A stretch of 64,000 nucleotides of DNA from Bordetella genomosp. 5 (GCF_002261475.1 NZ_NEVN01000002.1:419846-483845); one strand, 5' to 3'; shown: positions 32,110-43,495, counted from the stretch's first letter. The notes: a model not told the origin generated them from the sequence alone. Numbers and translations are program-made.

Positions 32110-32567
32110 GAGCGAGGCACCGACCAGGTGCTCACCACGTGGGCGAGCGGGGTGTCGTCGTCCGGCGCATGCAACGTGGCTTCGCCCACGCACAGGCGGC
32201 CCACCTTCAGCAGACGCGCATCCGCCACGATGGCGCCCGCGGGGCTGCCACGCAAGAAATTGATCGTCAGGCTGGTCGTGACGGCGCCGGGCTCGCCCGT
32301 GGCGCCCACCACCGCGGCGTAGGTCACGAGATCGGCCAGGCTCATGAGCATCGGACCGGCCACCACGCCGCCCAGCCGCTGATGCGTCGGCCGCGGCGGC
32401 AGGATGGCGCGCGCCGTGCCAGGGCCGATCTCCGTCACCTCGATGCCCAGCACCGCCGAGAACGGATGTTGATCGCGCAACAACACGGCAAACTCGGCCG
32501 GCGTGATGCGGGCCACCGGCGAGGCAGGCTCTGCGGCAGGCGAGGGGGCGGTGCGGGGGCTGTCCAT
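32106..32567 (-). CDS. PaaI-like hotdog-fold thioesterase
   Basis: A 153-residue acyl-CoA thioesterase-like protein. The hotdog helix is GGVVAGPMLMSLADLVTYAAVV, followed by TTSLTINFLRG and the strand LLKVGRLCVGEATLHA; the pattern is that of the PaaI/YdiI group. The proline-rich first 20 residues are probably disordered. The start shares its first base with the TetR stop (TGATG), and its end overlaps the NAD-binding gene by four bases. TetR-controlled hydrolysis of an acyl-CoA is inferred. Confidence 0.87.
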   Translation of the reverse strand: MDSPRTAPSPAAEPASPVARITPAEFAVLLRDQHPFSAVLGIEVTEIGPGTARAILPPRPTHQRLGGVVAGPMLMSLADLVTYAAVVGATGEPGAVTTSLTINFLRGSPAGAIVADARLLKVGRLCVGEATLHAPDDDTPLAHVVSTWSVPRS

Positions 32568-33184
32568 CAGCGTTGCTCCAGGCTCGTGCAGTAATGATCC
32601 AGCAGCGTTTCGGCGTGCTGATCGAGGGATTTCAGGCGGCGGGTGTGGTGCAGAAGCAGCAGACCCATCAGGTACGTGAAGGTCGTCATCTGTTCGAGCG
32701 CCACGCGCGGCGCGGGCCAGTCGCGCGTGCGCGCGAGACCCTGGCCCAGCAACGCCACACACTGACTCAGGCGGGCATTCAGGCGCCCGTCCATCTCGCG
32801 GCCCAGCCCATGCGGCGCCAGGCCGCGATAGAGATAGAGCCCGAGCGAAAAATCGGTGGGACGATCCGCGTAGTAGCCGAAGAACGCCCGCACCACGCCG
32901 CGCGCGGCCTGCGGACCTGGGCTGGCCTGCAGCGCATCGGACAAGTAGCCATGCAGACGGTCGAGTGACTCGGCCAGCAATTCGCCGTAGATGGCCTCCT
33001 TGCCGTCGAACCACGGGTAGATCGCGCCGGTCGTGCATCCCGCTTCCTTGGCGATGGCGCGGATGGTCGTGGCTTCGAGCCCGTCGCGGCCGAACACCCG
33101 CTCGGCCGCATCCAGAATGATCCGGCGGCGCAGGGCGGTGATGCGGTCGGCGCGTGGCGTGGGCGGGGAGGGAGGCGTATTCAT
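32567..33184 (-). CDS. TetR-family transcriptional regulator
   Basis: A 205-residue regulator with the helix-turn-helix at about residues 20-60 (LEATTIRAIAKEAGCTTGAIYPWFDGKEAIYGE) and a helical ligand domain to the end. Starts at 33205 and 33211 are also in frame; none has a convincing ribosome site. The later ATG at 33184 is chosen as closest to the domain. It heads the thioesterase operon and sits below a GATAAC palindrome, its probable operator. In this family a gene order of regulator then thioesterase often marks fatty-acid or xenobiotic response. Confidence 0.85.
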   Translation of the reverse strand: MNTPPSPPTPRADRITALRRRIILDAAERVFGRDGLEATTIRAIAKEAGCTTGAIYPWFDGKEAIYGELLAESLDRLHGYLSDALQASPGPQAARGVVRAFFGYYADRPTDFSLGLYLYRGLAPHGLGREMDGRLNARLSQCVALLGQGLARTRDWPAPRVALEQMTTFTYLMGLLLLHHTRRLKSLDQHAETLLDHYCTSLEQR

Positions 33185-33227
33185 GGGATCCGTCGGGCGC
33201 GCCATTTTCATAGCGTTGATATCAGGC

Positions 33228-33242
33228 GATAACAGCGTTATC
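33228..33242. promoter_or_regulatory. GATAAC-N3-GTTATC palindrome upstream of tetR
   Basis: A perfect dyad with a three-base centre, GATAACAGCGTTATC, lies 44 bases upstream of the chosen tetR start. An overlapping imperfect dyad (GTTGATATCAGGC) is adjacent. The position suggests an autoregulatory operator for the TetR protein. Confidence 0.55.
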
Positions 33243-33344
33243 AGCATACGAGGATTTTCCCGCCAGCGGCTTGTGAGCTAAAAAGTCGGACGAGCGTTGC
33301 CTAGGGTTAGCCCGGTGGCTCTATGAAGTAAGGGGGACGGGATG

Positions 33345-33373
33345 TTGCAAGTTCCCAACAATGCTGCTGTAAA
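33345..33373 (+). promoter_or_regulatory. Candidate porin promoter
   Basis: TTGCAA (33345-33350) and TGTAAA (33368-33373) are separated by 17 bases, a plausible sigma-70 pair. It would give a leader of about 140 bases before the porin ATG, where small-RNA or OmpR-type control could act. The leader otherwise holds nothing recognisable. Confidence 0.35.
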
Positions 33374-33520
33374 GCGCGAGTTTTCTGGCCCTGACCATAG
33401 CCAGTCCACGGGATTTTTGATGCAATAGCGTCAACTTCCCTTCGCGGAGTTAGGGGGGCGGCAGGCCAGAATTTGCTGTGTTGCTGCTCTTTGTCACTCA
33501 AATCAACGGAGATTTCTTAA

Positions 33521-34618
33521 ATGAAAAAGACTCTGCTCGCTGCCGCCCTGCTCGCCGGTTTCGCCGGTGTTGCCCAGGCGGAAACGTCGGTCACGCTGTA
33601 CGGCATCATCGACACCGGTATCGGCTACAACAAGCTCGACATCGATGGCTACAAGCACAGCCGCGTCGGCATGATCAACGGCGTGCAAAACGGTTCGCGC
33701 TGGGGTCTGCGTGGTCGTGAAGATCTGGGTGATGGCCTGCGCGCCGTGTTCCAACTCGAGTCGGGCTTCGATTCGAGCACTGGTAACTCCGCCCAAGGTG
33801 GCCGCCTGTTCGGTCGTCAAGCTACCGTCGGTCTGGCCAGCGACTCCTGGGGTCAAATCGACTTCGGTCGCCAAACCAACATCGCGTCGAAGTACTTCGG
33901 CTCGATCGATCCGTTCGGCGCCGGCTTCGCACAAGCCAACATCGGCCACGCCTTCAGCGCTGCCAACACCAACCGCTACGACAACATGGTCATGTATCAG
34001 ACCCCGTCGTTCAGCGGCTTCCAGTTCGGTGCTGGCTACTCGTTCAACGTCGCTGGTTCGGGCAACTTCGCCACGAACGACAACGTCCGCGGCATCACCA
34101 CCGGTCTGCGCTACGTTAACGGCCCGCTGAACATCGCTGCCACGTTCGACCAACTGAACCCCGTTCACAGCAGCGACGAAGGCGCAACGCCGCGTTCGTG
34201 GGCTGTTGGCGGTAGCTACGACTTCGAAGTCGTGAAGCTGGCTCTGGCCTACGCTCGCACGACCGACGGCTGGTTCGCTGGTCAAGGTCCTGGCGCCCCC
34301 ACCGGCGGCGTCCCGGGCACCACGTCCTACCCGACGTACTCGTTCGCTGACGGCTTCAAGGCCAACAGCTACATGGTCGGCCTGTCGGCCCCGATCGGCG
34401 GTGCTTCGAGCCTGTTCGGTTCGTGGCAGCGTATCGACCCGAGCAACGACAACCTGACCGGCGGCGATTCGACCTCGAACGTCTTCTCGCTGGGTTACAC
34501 CTACGACCTGTCCAAGCGCACCAACCTGTACGCTTACGGTTCGTACGCCAAGAACGCACTGTTCATCGACGATGCTAAGAGCACCGCCGTGGGCGTGGGC
34601 GTTCGCCACCGCTTCTAA
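33521..34618 (+). CDS. General outer-membrane porin (beta-proteobacterial trimeric porin)
   Basis: A 365-residue outer-membrane porin. The signal peptide MKKTLLAAALLAGFAGVAQA is cleaved before ETSVTLYG, the standard first strand of these 16-stranded porins. SRWGLRGREDLGDGLRAVFQLESGF is the family block near residues 60-85, and the last residue is phenylalanine (VGVRHRF), the outer-membrane assembly signal. Codon use is more biased to C-ending and favoured codons than in its neighbours, as for a highly expressed gene. It has GGAGA upstream of the ATG and two hairpins downstream. In Bordetella relatives the same type of porin gene lies directly before nuoA. Confidence 0.95.
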   Translation: MKKTLLAAALLAGFAGVAQAETSVTLYGIIDTGIGYNKLDIDGYKHSRVGMINGVQNGSRWGLRGREDLGDGLRAVFQLESGFDSSTGNSAQGGRLFGRQATVGLASDSWGQIDFGRQTNIASKYFGSIDPFGAGFAQANIGHAFSAANTNRYDNMVMYQTPSFSGFQFGAGYSFNVAGSGNFATNDNVRGITTGLRYVNGPLNIAATFDQLNPVHSSDEGATPRSWAVGGSYDFEVVKLALAYARTTDGWFAGQGPGAPTGGVPGTTSYPTYSFADGFKANSYMVGLSAPIGGASSLFGSWQRIDPSNDNLTGGDSTSNVFSLGYTYDLSKRTNLYAYGSYAKNALFIDDAKSTAVGVGVRHRF

Positions 34619-34659
34619 TCACGGGTGGGGCGCAAGCCTCGCTGTGTGACCAAAAAGCG

Positions 34660-34715
34660 CACGGACAGTCCTTCGCCCTGTCCGTGAAAAAAGCCACCCG
34701 AAAGGGTGGCTTTTT
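34660..34715 (+). terminator. Porin terminator (two consecutive hairpins)
   Basis: CACGGACAG (34660-34668) pairs with CTGTCCGTG (34678-34686). A second stem, GCCACCC (34693-34699) with GGGTGGC (34704-34710), has a GAAA loop and T5 after it and A-run before it. The second is a classical terminator that works on both strands. Confidence 0.88.
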
Positions 34716-34771
34716 CATTGTTGGAACACTGAATTCAAGGCGTAGAGTTCAGCCGAGAGTAACCGCGCAAA

Positions 34772-34780
34772 TGCTACAAT
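34772..34780 (+). promoter_or_regulatory. Candidate nuo promoter (extended -10)
   Basis: TGCTACAAT, an extended -10 (TG-N-TACAAT), lies about 32 bases before the nuoA ATG. No good -35 is spaced correctly, which is common when the TG extension is present. Confidence 0.45.
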
Positions 34781-34811
34781 CTGAAGGTTTGCGCTTTTGA
34801 CGGACGTCTGA

Positions 34812-35171
34812 ATGAATCTGCAACAGTATTTTCCCGTCCTGCTGTTTATCGCAGTGGCCACAGCAATTGGCTTCGCGCTGATCACGGCAGGTTCCTTGCT
34901 CGGACCGCGGCGTCCGGATCCTCAAAAGCTCTCGCCCTACGAGTGCGGTTTCGAGGCCTTCGAAGACGCGCGTATGAAGTTCGACGTGCGCTACTACCTC
35001 GTGGCCATCCTCTTCATCCTGTTCGATCTGGAAATCGCCTTTTTGTTCCCGTGGGCGATCGCACAGGGCACCGTGGGCCTCGTCGGCTTCTGGACGGTCA
35101 TGGTTTTCCTCGCCGTGCTGACGGTCGGCTTCATCTACGAATGGAAAAAGGGCGCGCTGGATTGGGAGTGA
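34812..35171 (+). CDS. nuoA: NADH-quinone oxidoreductase subunit A
   Basis: A 119-residue membrane subunit of respiratory complex I with three transmembrane helices (about 8-30, 62-84, 90-112). The conserved loop [33 protein letters not shown] between helices 1 and 2 is intact, including the cysteine that changes exposure during enzyme activation. It is the first gene of the 14-gene nuo operon, with an extended -10 just upstream. Confidence 0.96.
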   Translation: MNLQQYFPVLLFIAVATAIGFALITAGSLLGPRRPDPQKLSPYECGFEAFEDARMKFDVRYYLVAILFILFDLEIAFLFPWAIAQGTVGLVGFWTVMVFLAVLTVGFIYEWKKGALDWE

Positions 35172-35210
35172 TGCACCTCGCATCCTTCTGGCACGCTAGC
35201 AGAGACGAAT

Positions 35211-35687
35211 ATGGCAATTGACGGCATTCTCAAGCAAGGCTTCATCACCACCAGCGCCGACAAGTTCATCAACTGGGCCAAGACCGGTTCGATGTGGCCC
35301 ATGACCTTCGGTCTGGCCTGTTGCGCGGTCGAGATGATGCACGCGGGCGCGGCCCGCTACGACCTCGACCAATTCGGCATCATCTTCCGCCCGAGTCCGC
35401 GTCAGTCCGATTTGATGATCGTGGCTGGCACGCTGTGCAACAAGATGGCCCCGGCACTGCGCAAGGTCTATGACCAGATGCCCGAGCCGCGCTGGGTGGT
35501 TTCCATGGGCTCCTGTGCCAATGGCGGCGGTTACTACCACTACTCGTATTCGGTGGTGCGTGGCTGCGACCGCATCGTGCCTGTCGACGTCTACGTGCCG
35601 GGTTGTCCGCCCACCGCCGAGGCGCTGGTCTATGGTCTGCTGCAAATGCAGAACAAGATCCGCCTGACCAACACGATTGCGCGCTGA
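35211..35687 (+). CDS. nuoB: NADH-quinone oxidoreductase subunit B
   Basis: A 158-residue peripheral subunit holding cluster N2, the last iron-sulphur centre before quinone. The four ligands are present: the adjacent pair C37 and C38 in GLACCAVE, C102 in GSCANGG and C132 in VPGCPPT. Length is standard. It lies 39 bases after nuoA. Confidence 0.97.
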   Translation: MAIDGILKQGFITTSADKFINWAKTGSMWPMTFGLACCAVEMMHAGAARYDLDQFGIIFRPSPRQSDLMIVAGTLCNKMAPALRKVYDQMPEPRWVVSMGSCANGGGYYHYSYSVVRGCDRIVPVDVYVPGCPPTAEALVYGLLQMQNKIRLTNTIAR

Positions 35688-35766
35688 TTCGTCCGCGGAC
35701 AGCGCGGCGGGCTGAGGCCTGCCTGCGCGCGGCGAAGCAGTGTATCGGTTTACCTATGCGTACAAG

Positions 35767-36393
35767 ATGATGACCAGGCTCGAAACCCTGAAAAACAATT
35801 TGCAAGCCACGCTCGGCCAGGATATCGCCCTGACCGAACACATCGGCGAGCTCACGCTCGAAGTTGCGGCCGACCAATGGCTCACGGTGTGCAACAAGCT
35901 GCGTACCGAGCCGTCGCTGCATTTCGAAAGCTGTCTCGACCTGTGTGGCGTCGATTACCTCACCTGGGGTAATGGCTCGCGCGCCGCGCAAGCCGACGAC
36001 AAGGCCGGCCCGCAGCGCGGCCGTTTCGCGGTGGTGATCCATCTGATCTCCATCGAACACAACTGGCGCCTGCGCGTGCGCACCTTCGCCGCCGACGACG
36101 AGTTCCCGATGGTCTCGTCGCTGCTCGAGTGCTGGCCCGGCGTCAACTGGTACGAGCGCGAAGCGTTCGACCTCTACGGCATCGTGTTCGAAGGCCATCC
36201 CGACCTGCGCCGCATCCTGACCGACTACGGTTTCATCGGCCACCCGTTCCGCAAAGACTTCCCGCTGTCGGGCACCGTCGAAATGCGCTACGACCCCGAA
36301 CAGAAGCGCGTCATTTACCAGCCGGTCACCATCGATCCGCGTGAAATCACGCCGCGGGTGGTGCGTGAAGACTCTTACGGCATGGGGCGTTAA
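35767..36393 (+). CDS. nuoC: NADH-quinone oxidoreductase subunit C
   Basis: A 208-residue peripheral-arm subunit (30-kDa family) that helps form the quinone-reaction site with NuoD. The block [22 protein letters not shown] is visible as [24 protein letters not shown]. NuoC and NuoD are separate here, unlike E. coli where they are fused. Two adjacent ATGs (35767 and 35770) are possible, and a GTG at 35740 is in frame; none has a clear ribosome site. It ends two bases before nuoD. Confidence 0.94.
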   Translation: MMTRLETLKNNLQATLGQDIALTEHIGELTLEVAADQWLTVCNKLRTEPSLHFESCLDLCGVDYLTWGNGSRAAQADDKAGPQRGRFAVVIHLISIEHNWRLRVRTFAADDEFPMVSSLLECWPGVNWYEREAFDLYGIVFEGHPDLRRILTDYGFIGHPFRKDFPLSGTVEMRYDPEQKRVIYQPVTIDPREITPRVVREDSYGMGR

Positions 36394-36395
36394 TC

Positions 36396-37652
36396 ATGGC
36401 AGAAATCAAGAACTACACGCTCAACTTCGGCCCTCAGCATCCGGCCGCGCACGGCGTGCTGCGCCTGGTGCTCGAGCTCGACGGCGAAGTGATCCAGCGC
36501 GCCGATCCCCATATCGGCCTGCTGCACCGCGCCACCGAAAAGCTGGCCGAACACAAGACCTACATCCAGGCGCTGCCCTACATGGATCGCCTGGACTACG
36601 TGTCCATGATGTGCAACGAGCACGCGTATGTCATGGCCATCGAGAAGCTGCTGGGCATCGAAGCGCCGCTGCGTGCGCAGTACATCCGTGTGATGTTCGA
36701 TGAGATCACCCGCATCCTGAATCACCTGATGTCGCTCGGCTCGCACGCCCTCGACGTGGGCGCGATGGCGGTGTTCCTCTATGCCTTCCGCGAACGCGAA
36801 GACCTGATGGACTGCTACGAAGCCGTCTCGGGCGCGCGCATGCACGCGGCCTACTATCGTCCGGGCGGTGTCTACCGCGACCTGCCCGAAACGATGTCGC
36901 AGTACGGCGAAAGCAGCAAGTACCGTGGCGACAAGGAACTGCGCGTCATGAACGACGCCCGTTCGGGTTCGCTGCTCGACTTCATCGAAGACTTCACCAA
37001 TCGTTTCCCGGCCTGTGTCGACGAATACGAAACGCTGCTGACCGACAACCGCATCTGGAAGCAACGTCTGGTGGGCATCGGCGTGGTCGATCCCGATCGC
37101 GCCAAGGCCCTGGGCTTCACCGGCCCGATGCTGCGTGGTTCGGGCGTGGCCTGGGATCTGCGCAAGACCCAGCCTTACGAAGTCTACGATCTGATGGATT
37201 TCGACGTGCCCGTGGGCGTGAACGGCGACTGCTACGACCGCTACCTGGTCCGCGTGGCCGAGTTGCGCGAGAGCAACCGCATCATCCGCCAGTGCATCGA
37301 GTGGCTGCGCAACAATCCCGGCCCCGTCATGGTCGAGAACCACAAGGTCGCACCGCCCAGCCGCACCGCCATGAAAACCAACATGGAAGAGCTGATTCAC
37401 CACTTCAAGCTCTTCACCGAAGGTTTCCACGTGCCGCCGGGCGAGTCTTACGCCGCGGTGGAACACCCGAAGGGCGAGTTCGGCATCTACATGGTGTCGG
37501 ACGGTGCCAACAAACCCTACCGCCTGAAGATTCGGGCGCCTGGCTTTGCTCACCTGCAATCGCTGGACGAAATGGCTCGCGGCCACATGATCGCCGACGC
37601 CGTGACCATCATCGGTACGCAGGACATCGTTTTCGGCGAGATCGACCGCTGA
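36396..37652 (+). CDS. nuoD: NADH-quinone oxidoreductase subunit D
   Basis: A 418-residue peripheral subunit (49-kDa family, hydrogenase-like fold) lining the quinone cavity. The N-terminal [23 protein letters not shown] block carries the quinone-headgroup histidine. The C-terminal block near [14 protein letters not shown] is complete and ends in the conserved arginine. Normal length; separate from nuoC. Confidence 0.97.
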   Translation: MAEIKNYTLNFGPQHPAAHGVLRLVLELDGEVIQRADPHIGLLHRATEKLAEHKTYIQALPYMDRLDYVSMMCNEHAYVMAIEKLLGIEAPLRAQYIRVMFDEITRILNHLMSLGSHALDVGAMAVFLYAFREREDLMDCYEAVSGARMHAAYYRPGGVYRDLPETMSQYGESSKYRGDKELRVMNDARSGSLLDFIEDFTNRFPACVDEYETLLTDNRIWKQRLVGIGVVDPDRAKALGFTGPMLRGSGVAWDLRKTQPYEVYDLMDFDVPVGVNGDCYDRYLVRVAELRESNRIIRQCIEWLRNNPGPVMVENHKVAPPSRTAMKTNMEELIHHFKLFTEGFHVPPGESYAAVEHPKGEFGIYMVSDGANKPYRLKIRAPGFAHLQSLDEMARGHMIADAVTIIGTQDIVFGEIDR

Positions 37653-37693
37653 TCCGTCAGTCTAGAGCGCCCGCATAAATCCGGATTCAAACT

Positions 37694-38188
37694 ATGCTGC
37701 TTTCCGCACAGGCCTACCAGAAAATCGACCGAGAACTGGCCAAGTTCCCGGCCGACCAACGGCAGTCGGCCATCATGGCTTCGCTTGCCATCGCGCAAGA
37801 AGAGAAGGGCTGGTTGCCTGCCGAAATCCTCGAAGACGTGGCCAAGTACATCGGCGTCCCGCCCATCGCGGTCCAGGAAGTCGCCACGTTCTACAACATG
37901 TTCGACGTCAAGCCCGTCGGCCAACACAAGATCGCAGTGTGCACCAATCTGCCCTGTGCCTTGCGTGATGGCGAGCGCGCTGGCGAATACCTCAAGCGCA
38001 AGCTCGGGGTCGAGTACCGTGAAACGACCGCCGACGGCAAATTCACCCTGATCGAGGGCGAGTGCATGGGCGCCTGCGGCGATTCGCCGGTCGTCATCGT
38101 GAACAACAAGCATATGTGCGTGCGCATGACCGAAGAAAAGCTCGACGCGCTGGTCGACGGCCTGAAGGCGCAAGGAGAGTCGGCATGA
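37694..38188 (+). CDS. nuoE: NADH-quinone oxidoreductase subunit E
   Basis: A 164-residue 24-kDa-type subunit of the NADH dehydrogenase module, with a thioredoxin-like fold that holds cluster N1a. The four 2Fe-2S ligands are C83 and C88 (VCTNLPC) and C124 and C128 (ECMGAC). It overlaps nuoF by four bases (ATGA). Confidence 0.96.
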   Translation: MLLSAQAYQKIDRELAKFPADQRQSAIMASLAIAQEEKGWLPAEILEDVAKYIGVPPIAVQEVATFYNMFDVKPVGQHKIAVCTNLPCALRDGERAGEYLKRKLGVEYRETTADGKFTLIEGECMGACGDSPVVIVNNKHMCVRMTEEKLDALVDGLKAQGESA

Positions 38189-39552
38189 ACGCGCCGGAAC
38201 TGTACAAGCAACTGGCTCAGGGCCTGGACCCCAATCCGGGCCAGGATCTGTCGCGCTCGATGGTCTTCCACGGCCGTCACATCCAGCCGCAGATCATGGC
38301 CGATGTCGATGGCGAGAACTGGCGTCTGGCCGAGTACGTCAAGCGTGGCGGCTATGAGGCCCTGCGCAAGATCCTGACCACGGGCATGAAGCCCGAAGAC
38401 GTGATCGCAGAGGTCAAGGCCTCGGGTCTGCGTGGTCGCGGCGGCGCCGGCTTCCCGACCGGCCTGAAGTGGAGCTTCATGCCGCGCGCGTTCCCGGGTC
38501 AGAAGTACCTCGTCTGCAACTCCGACGAAGGCGAACCCGGCACGTTCAAGGATCGCGACATCCTGCGCTTCAATCCCCACATCGTGATCGAAGGCATGGC
38601 GATCGCCGCCTACGCCATGGGGATCAGCGTCGGCTACAACTACATCCACGGTGAAATCTTCGAAGTGTACGAACGCTTCGAAGAGGCCCTCGAAGAGGCG
38701 CGCGCCGCCGGCTTCCTGGGCGACAAGATCCTGGGTTCCGACTACAACTTCCAGCTGCACGCCTTCCATGGCTACGGCGCCTACATCTGCGGCGAAGAAA
38801 CCGCGCTGCTGGAGTCGCTCGAAGGCAAGAAGGGCCAGCCGCGCTTCAAGCCGCCGTTCCCGGCGAGCTTCGGCCTGTACGGCAAGCCCACCACGATCAA
38901 CAACACCGAGACCTTCGCGGCGGTGCCCTGGATCATCCGCAATGGCGGCCAGGCCTACCTCGAAGTCGGCAAGCCGAACAACGGCGGCACCAAGCTGTTC
39001 TCGATCACCGGCGACGTCGAACGTCCCGGCAACTACGAGATTCCGCTGGGCACGCCGTTCTCGACCCTGCTCGAACTGGCAGGCGGCATGCGCGGTGGCA
39101 AGAAGCTCAAGGCCGTCATTCCGGGGGGCTCCAGCGCTCCGGTGCTGCCGGCCGACATCATGATGGAATGCACGATGGACTATGACTCCATCTCCAAGGC
39201 CGGCTCCATGCTGGGCTCGGGTGCCGTCATCGTGATGGACGAAACGCGTTGCATGGTGAAGTCGCTGCTGCGTCTGTCGTACTTCTACTTCGAAGAAAGC
39301 TGCGGTCAGTGCACGCCGTGCCGTGAAGGCACGGGCTGGCTCTACCGCATGGTGCATCGCATCGAGAAGGGCCAGGGCCGTCCGGAAGATCTGGACATGC
39401 TCGACAACGTGGCCGCCAACATCATGGGCCGCACGATCTGCGCGCTCGGTGATGCCGCCGCCATGCCCGTTCGCAGCTTCATCAAGCATTTTCGCGACGA
39501 ATTCGCGCACCACATCGAGCACAAGTCTTGTGTGGTCCCGCAATATCTGTAG
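38185..39552 (+). CDS. nuoF: NADH-quinone oxidoreductase subunit F
   Basis: A 455-residue subunit with the NADH site, FMN and cluster N3. The nucleotide block [13 protein letters not shown] (near 88-100) and the FMN-binding block with [10 protein letters not shown] are intact. The N3 ligands are C373, C376 and C379 in CGQCTPC and C419 in RTICALG. The start at 38185 is coupled to nuoE through a four-base overlap. Normal length. Confidence 0.97.
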   Translation: MNAPELYKQLAQGLDPNPGQDLSRSMVFHGRHIQPQIMADVDGENWRLAEYVKRGGYEALRKILTTGMKPEDVIAEVKASGLRGRGGAGFPTGLKWSFMPRAFPGQKYLVCNSDEGEPGTFKDRDILRFNPHIVIEGMAIAAYAMGISVGYNYIHGEIFEVYERFEEALEEARAAGFLGDKILGSDYNFQLHAFHGYGAYICGEETALLESLEGKKGQPRFKPPFPASFGLYGKPTTINNTETFAAVPWIIRNGGQAYLEVGKPNNGGTKLFSITGDVERPGNYEIPLGTPFSTLLELAGGMRGGKKLKAVIPGGSSAPVLPADIMMECTMDYDSISKAGSMLGSGAVIVMDETRCMVKSLLRLSYFYFEESCGQCTPCREGTGWLYRMVHRIEKGQGRPEDLDMLDNVAANIMGRTICALGDAAAMPVRSFIKHFRDEFAHHIEHKSCVVPQYL

Positions 39553-39567
39553 GTCTCAGGAACAGCA

Positions 39568-41895
39568 ATGGTTGAACTAACCGTCGACGGCAACAAGGTC
39601 GAAGTGCCCGAAGGCAGCATGGTCATGCATGCCGCCCAAAAGATCGGCTTGTATGTGCCGCATTTCTGCTACCACAAGAAACTGTCCATCGCGGCCAACT
39701 GCCGCATGTGCCTGGTTGACGTGGAAAAAGCGCCCAAGGCGCTGCCCGCCTGCGCCACGCCTGTCACCAATGGCATGGTGGTGCACACTTGCAACGAGAA
39801 AGCCAAGGCCGCCCAGAAGTCGGTCATGGAATTCCTGCTGATCAATCACCCGCTGGATTGCCCGATCTGCGACCAGGGTGGTGAGTGCCAGCTGCAGGAT
39901 CTGGCCGTGGGCTATGGTGGCTCGTCCTCGCGCTACGCCGAAGAAAAGCGCGTGGTCTTCCACAAGGATCTCGGCCCGCTGGTGTCGGCCGAGGAAATGT
40001 CCCGCTGCATCCACTGCACCCGCTGCGTGCGCTTCGGCCAGGAAATTGCCGGCGTCATGGAGCTGGGCATGCTCGGCCGTGGCGAACACTCCGAAATCAC
40101 GTCGTTCGTGGGACGGTCGATCGAGTCCGAGCTGTCGGGCAACATGATCGATATCTGTCCGGTCGGCGCGCTGACTTCCAAGCCGTTCCGCTACAGCGCC
40201 CGCACCTGGGAACTCGCCCGCCGCCGCTCGGTCAGCCCGCACGACAGCGTGGGCGCCAACCTGGTCGTCCAAGTCAAGGGCGACCGCGTCCTGCGCGTGG
40301 TGCCGTTCGAAAACGAAGACGTCAACGAGTGCTGGATCAGCGACCGTGACCGTTTCTCGTACGAAGGCCTGAACAACGAAGACCGCCTGGCTTCGCCCAT
40401 GATCAAGGGCGCCGACGGCAAGTGGCAGGAAGCCTCCTGGGCCGATGCCCTGCAGGCCGTGGCCCAGGGTCTGTCGCGTGTTCGTGAAAGCTTCGGCGCC
40501 GGCCAGATCGGCGCTCTGGCCGCCGACTACGCCACCACCGAAGAATTCGCGCTGCTCAACCGTCTGGTGCGCGCGCTGGGTTCCGAGAACATCGACTTCC
40601 GTCTGCGTCAGACCGACGCCGGCTTCGACGCGGCCCTCGGTGGCGCGCCGTGGCTCGGCATGGCGATCGCCGACCTCGACACCGCCGATCGCGTGCTGGT
40701 CGTCGGTTCGTTCCTGCGCAAGGATCACCCGCTGATGGCCCAGCGTCTGCGCCAGGCCGCCAAGCGCGGCACGCAGATCCTGATGGTCGACAGCGCCGCC
40801 GACGATCCGCTGATGCCCGTCACCGCACGCCTGACCCTCGGCCCGTCCGAGCTGGCGCGCGGCCTGGCCGAAGTGGTGGTCGCGCTGGCCCAGCTCAAGG
40901 AGCAGGGCGTGCCGGCCGAGTTCGCCAGCGTCACGCCGGGCGAAGAGGCCAAGCGCATCGCCGCCAGCCTCGCGTCGGGTTCCAACACCGCCGTGCTGCT
41001 GGGCAACCTGGCCGTGGCTTCGCCGGTCGCCAGCACGCTGGCCGCCAACGCGCAGGCCATCGCCAAGCTGGCCGGCGGCAAGTTCGGCTTCCTGACCGCG
41101 GGTGGCAACACCGTCGGCGGTTACCTGGCTGGCGCCGTGCCGGGCAAGTCGGGCAAGAACGCCGCCCAGATGCTCGCCGAGCCCCTGAAGGCCTACATCG
41201 TGCTGCACGCCGAGCCCGCGCTCGACGCCGACAACGGTCCGCAGGCGCTGGCCGCTCTGGCCGGTGCGCAGTTCGCCGTCGCGCTCACGCCGTTCCGCTC
41301 GTCGGCGCAGGATTGGGCCGATGTCATGCTGCCCGTGTCGCCGTTCACCGAAACCTCCGGCACCTACGTCAACGCCGAAGGCCGCGCCCAGAGCTTCAAG
41401 GGCACCGTCGCGCCGTTCGGCCAGACCCGTCCGGCCTGGAAGGTGCTGCGCGTGCTGGGCAATGTGCTGCACCTCGCCGGCTTCGAAGAAGAAACCTCCG
41501 AAGCCGTGCGTGACGCCGCGCTCGCCGGCGGCATCGAAGGCCGTCTGTCCAACGAGATCAATGCCGCGCTCGGTCTGGGCAAGGCTGCCGGCGCGCTCGA
41601 GCGCGTGGCCGATGTGCCGATCTACCGCAGCGACGCCATCGTGCGCCGCTCCGAACCGCTGCAGGCTTCCGCCGCCTCGCGTGCCCCCCGTGCACGCCTG
41701 AACGGCCGGACGCTGGCGGCCCTGAGCCTGACCGCGGGTGTGAAGATTCGGGTGACGAGCGCGCAAGGCGCGGTCGAACTCGAAACCGTGCAGGACGACG
41801 CCGTGGCCGATAACGCCGTGCGCATCGCCGCTGCCTTCGCACAAACCGCCGCCCTGGGTGGCGCCTTCGGTCAAATCAGCGTGGAGCGTGCCTGA
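39568..41895 (+). CDS. nuoG: NADH-quinone oxidoreductase subunit G
   Basis: A 775-residue subunit that carries several iron-sulphur clusters. The N-terminal 2Fe-2S site has C in FCYHKK and CRMCLV, then the CATPV loop. A 4Fe-4S site follows in [18 protein letters not shown], and another in [14 protein letters not shown] with a later CPVGALT. The C-terminal half is a molybdopterin-oxidoreductase fold without Mo ligands, typical of complex I. The gene ends one base into nuoH (shared base). Confidence 0.95.
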   Translation: MVELTVDGNKVEVPEGSMVMHAAQKIGLYVPHFCYHKKLSIAANCRMCLVDVEKAPKALPACATPVTNGMVVHTCNEKAKAAQKSVMEFLLINHPLDCPICDQGGECQLQDLAVGYGGSSSRYAEEKRVVFHKDLGPLVSAEEMSRCIHCTRCVRFGQEIAGVMELGMLGRGEHSEITSFVGRSIESELSGNMIDICPVGALTSKPFRYSARTWELARRRSVSPHDSVGANLVVQVKGDRVLRVVPFENEDVNECWISDRDRFSYEGLNNEDRLASPMIKGADGKWQEASWADALQAVAQGLSRVRESFGAGQIGALAADYATTEEFALLNRLVRALGSENIDFRLRQTDAGFDAALGGAPWLGMAIADLDTADRVLVVGSFLRKDHPLMAQRLRQAAKRGTQILMVDSAADDPLMPVTARLTLGPSELARGLAEVVVALAQLKEQGVPAEFASVTPGEEAKRIAASLASGSNTAVLLGNLAVASPVASTLAANAQAIAKLAGGKFGFLTAGGNTVGGYLAGAVPGKSGKNAAQMLAEPLKAYIVLHAEPALDADNGPQALAALAGAQFAVALTPFRSSAQDWADVMLPVSPFTETSGTYVNAEGRAQSFKGTVAPFGQTRPAWKVLRVLGNVLHLAGFEEETSEAVRDAALAGGIEGRLSNEINAALGLGKAAGALERVADVPIYRSDAIVRRSEPLQASAASRAPRARLNGRTLAALSLTAGVKIRVTSAQGAVELETVQDDAVADNAVRIAAAFAQTAALGGAFGQISVERA

Positions 41896-42968
41896 TGGAA
41901 TGGCTTAATGTTCTCGAGGGCCACGGTACGGCGCTGCTCGGACCCACGGCATGGATGGTGGTCTGGACCATCGTCAAGATCCTCGTCATCGCGGTGCCCA
42001 TCATTCTGTGCGTGGCGTATCTCACTTACTGGGAACGCAAGATGATCGGCTGGATGCACGTGCGCCTGGGACCGACCCGTGTCGGTTTCAAGGGCCTGCT
42101 GCAGCCGTTCGCCGACGTCTTCAAGCTGCTCACCAAAGAAGTGGTGGTGCCGTCCGAGGCCAACAAGATCCTCTTCATCGTGGCGCCCGTCGTCACGCTG
42201 ATGCCGGCGCTTGCAGCCTGGGCGGTCGTGCCCTTCGGTCCCGAACTGGTGCTGGCCAATGTCAACGCCGGCCTGCTCTACGTGATGGCCATCACCTCGA
42301 TCGGGGTGTATGGCGTGATCGTGGCCGGTTGGGCGTCCAACTCCAAGTACGCGTTCCTGGGTGCCCTGCGCGCCTCGGCGCAGATGGTGTCGTACGAACT
42401 CGCGATCGGCTTCGTGCTGGTCACGGTGCTGCTGGTCTCCGGCAGCCTCAACATGAGCGAGATCGTGCTGGGTCAGGGTCGCGGCTGGTTCGCCGACCAC
42501 GGCCTGACGTTCCTCTCCTGGAACTGGCTGCCGCTGCTGCCGCTGTTCGTGATCTATGTGATCTCCGCCGTTGCCGAAACCAACCGCCACCCGTTCGACG
42601 TGGTGGAAGGCGAATCGGAAATCGTGGCCGGTCACATGGTCGAGTACTCGGGCATGGCGTTCGCGCTGTTCTTCCTGGGCGAATACGCCAACATGATCCT
42701 GCTGTCGTGCATGGCCGCGATCATGTTCCTGGGTGGCTGGATGGCGCCGATCGACATCGTGCCGCTGACCTGGATCCCGGGCTGGATCTGGCTGGGACTC
42801 AAGACTTTCTTCGTGGTCTCGCTGTTCGTGTGGTTCCGCGCGTCGTTCCCGCGTTACCGCTATGACCAGATCATGCGTTTGGGTTGGAAGATTTTCATCC
42901 CGCTGACCGGCGTGTGGCTGGTCGTCGTGGCAGTCTGGATGCAGACGCCCTGGAACATTTGGCGCTAA
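41895..42968 (+). CDS. nuoH: NADH-quinone oxidoreductase subunit H
   Basis: A 357-residue membrane subunit with about eight transmembrane helices that links the peripheral arm to the proton channels. [31 protein letters not shown] (near 45-75) and [26 protein letters not shown] (near 230-255) are the quinone-tunnel and charged loops. It shares a base with the nuoG stop (TGATG). Confidence 0.97.
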   Translation: MEWLNVLEGHGTALLGPTAWMVVWTIVKILVIAVPIILCVAYLTYWERKMIGWMHVRLGPTRVGFKGLLQPFADVFKLLTKEVVVPSEANKILFIVAPVVTLMPALAAWAVVPFGPELVLANVNAGLLYVMAITSIGVYGVIVAGWASNSKYAFLGALRASAQMVSYELAIGFVLVTVLLVSGSLNMSEIVLGQGRGWFADHGLTFLSWNWLPLLPLFVIYVISAVAETNRHPFDVVEGESEIVAGHMVEYSGMAFALFFLGEYANMILLSCMAAIMFLGGWMAPIDIVPLTWIPGWIWLGLKTFFVVSLFVWFRASFPRYRYDQIMRLGWKIFIPLTGVWLVVVAVWMQTPWNIWR

Positions 42969-42989
42969 GCCGCCGGATTGAGGCTGGAT

Positions 42990-43478
42990 ATGGAAGCGAT
43001 CAAAGATTTTTTCAGCAGCTTGATGCTGACTGAACTGCTCAAGGGCATGCGCCTGACGGGCAAGTACTTCTTCAAGCGCAAGGTCACCCTGCGCTACCCG
43101 ATGGAAAAGACGCCGACCTCGGCCCGTTTCCGTGGTCTGCACGCGCTGCGCCGCTACCCCAATGGGGAAGAGCGCTGTATCGCCTGCAAACTCTGTGAGG
43201 CGGTCTGCCCGGCGCTGGCCATCACCATCGAATCGGACCAGCGCGAGGACGGCACCCGCCGCACCACGCGCTACGACATCGATCTGACCAAGTGCATCTT
43301 CTGCGGCTTCTGTGAAGAAAGCTGCCCGGTGGACTCGATCGTCGAAACGCACATTCACGAGTACCACGGTGAAAAGCGCGGCGATCTTTACTTCACCAAA
43401 GACATGCTGCTCGCCGTTGGCGACCGCTACGAAGCCGACATCGCCCAACGCCGGGCCGAAGACGCGCCTTACCGTTGA
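42990..43478 (+). CDS. nuoI: NADH-quinone oxidoreductase subunit I
   Basis: A 162-residue ferredoxin-like subunit that holds clusters N6a and N6b. The eight ligands are C63, C66, C69, C73 ([12 protein letters not shown]) and C102, C105, C108, C112 ([12 protein letters not shown]). The ATG at 42990 with GAGG upstream matches the usual length; an in-frame TTG at 42978 is less likely. Confidence 0.97.
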   Translation: MEAIKDFFSSLMLTELLKGMRLTGKYFFKRKVTLRYPMEKTPTSARFRGLHALRRYPNGEERCIACKLCEAVCPALAITIESDQREDGTRRTTRYDIDLTKCIFCGFCEESCPVDSIVETHIHEYHGEKRGDLYFTKDMLLAVGDRYEADIAQRRAEDAPYR

Positions 43479-43495
43479 TCGCCAGGGTCTGATCC

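Noticed and set aside
33307..33501. 64-residue minus-strand frame in the porin leader
   Set aside because: No ribosome site, no domain features, and it overlaps the likely porin promoter and leader; judged non-coding.
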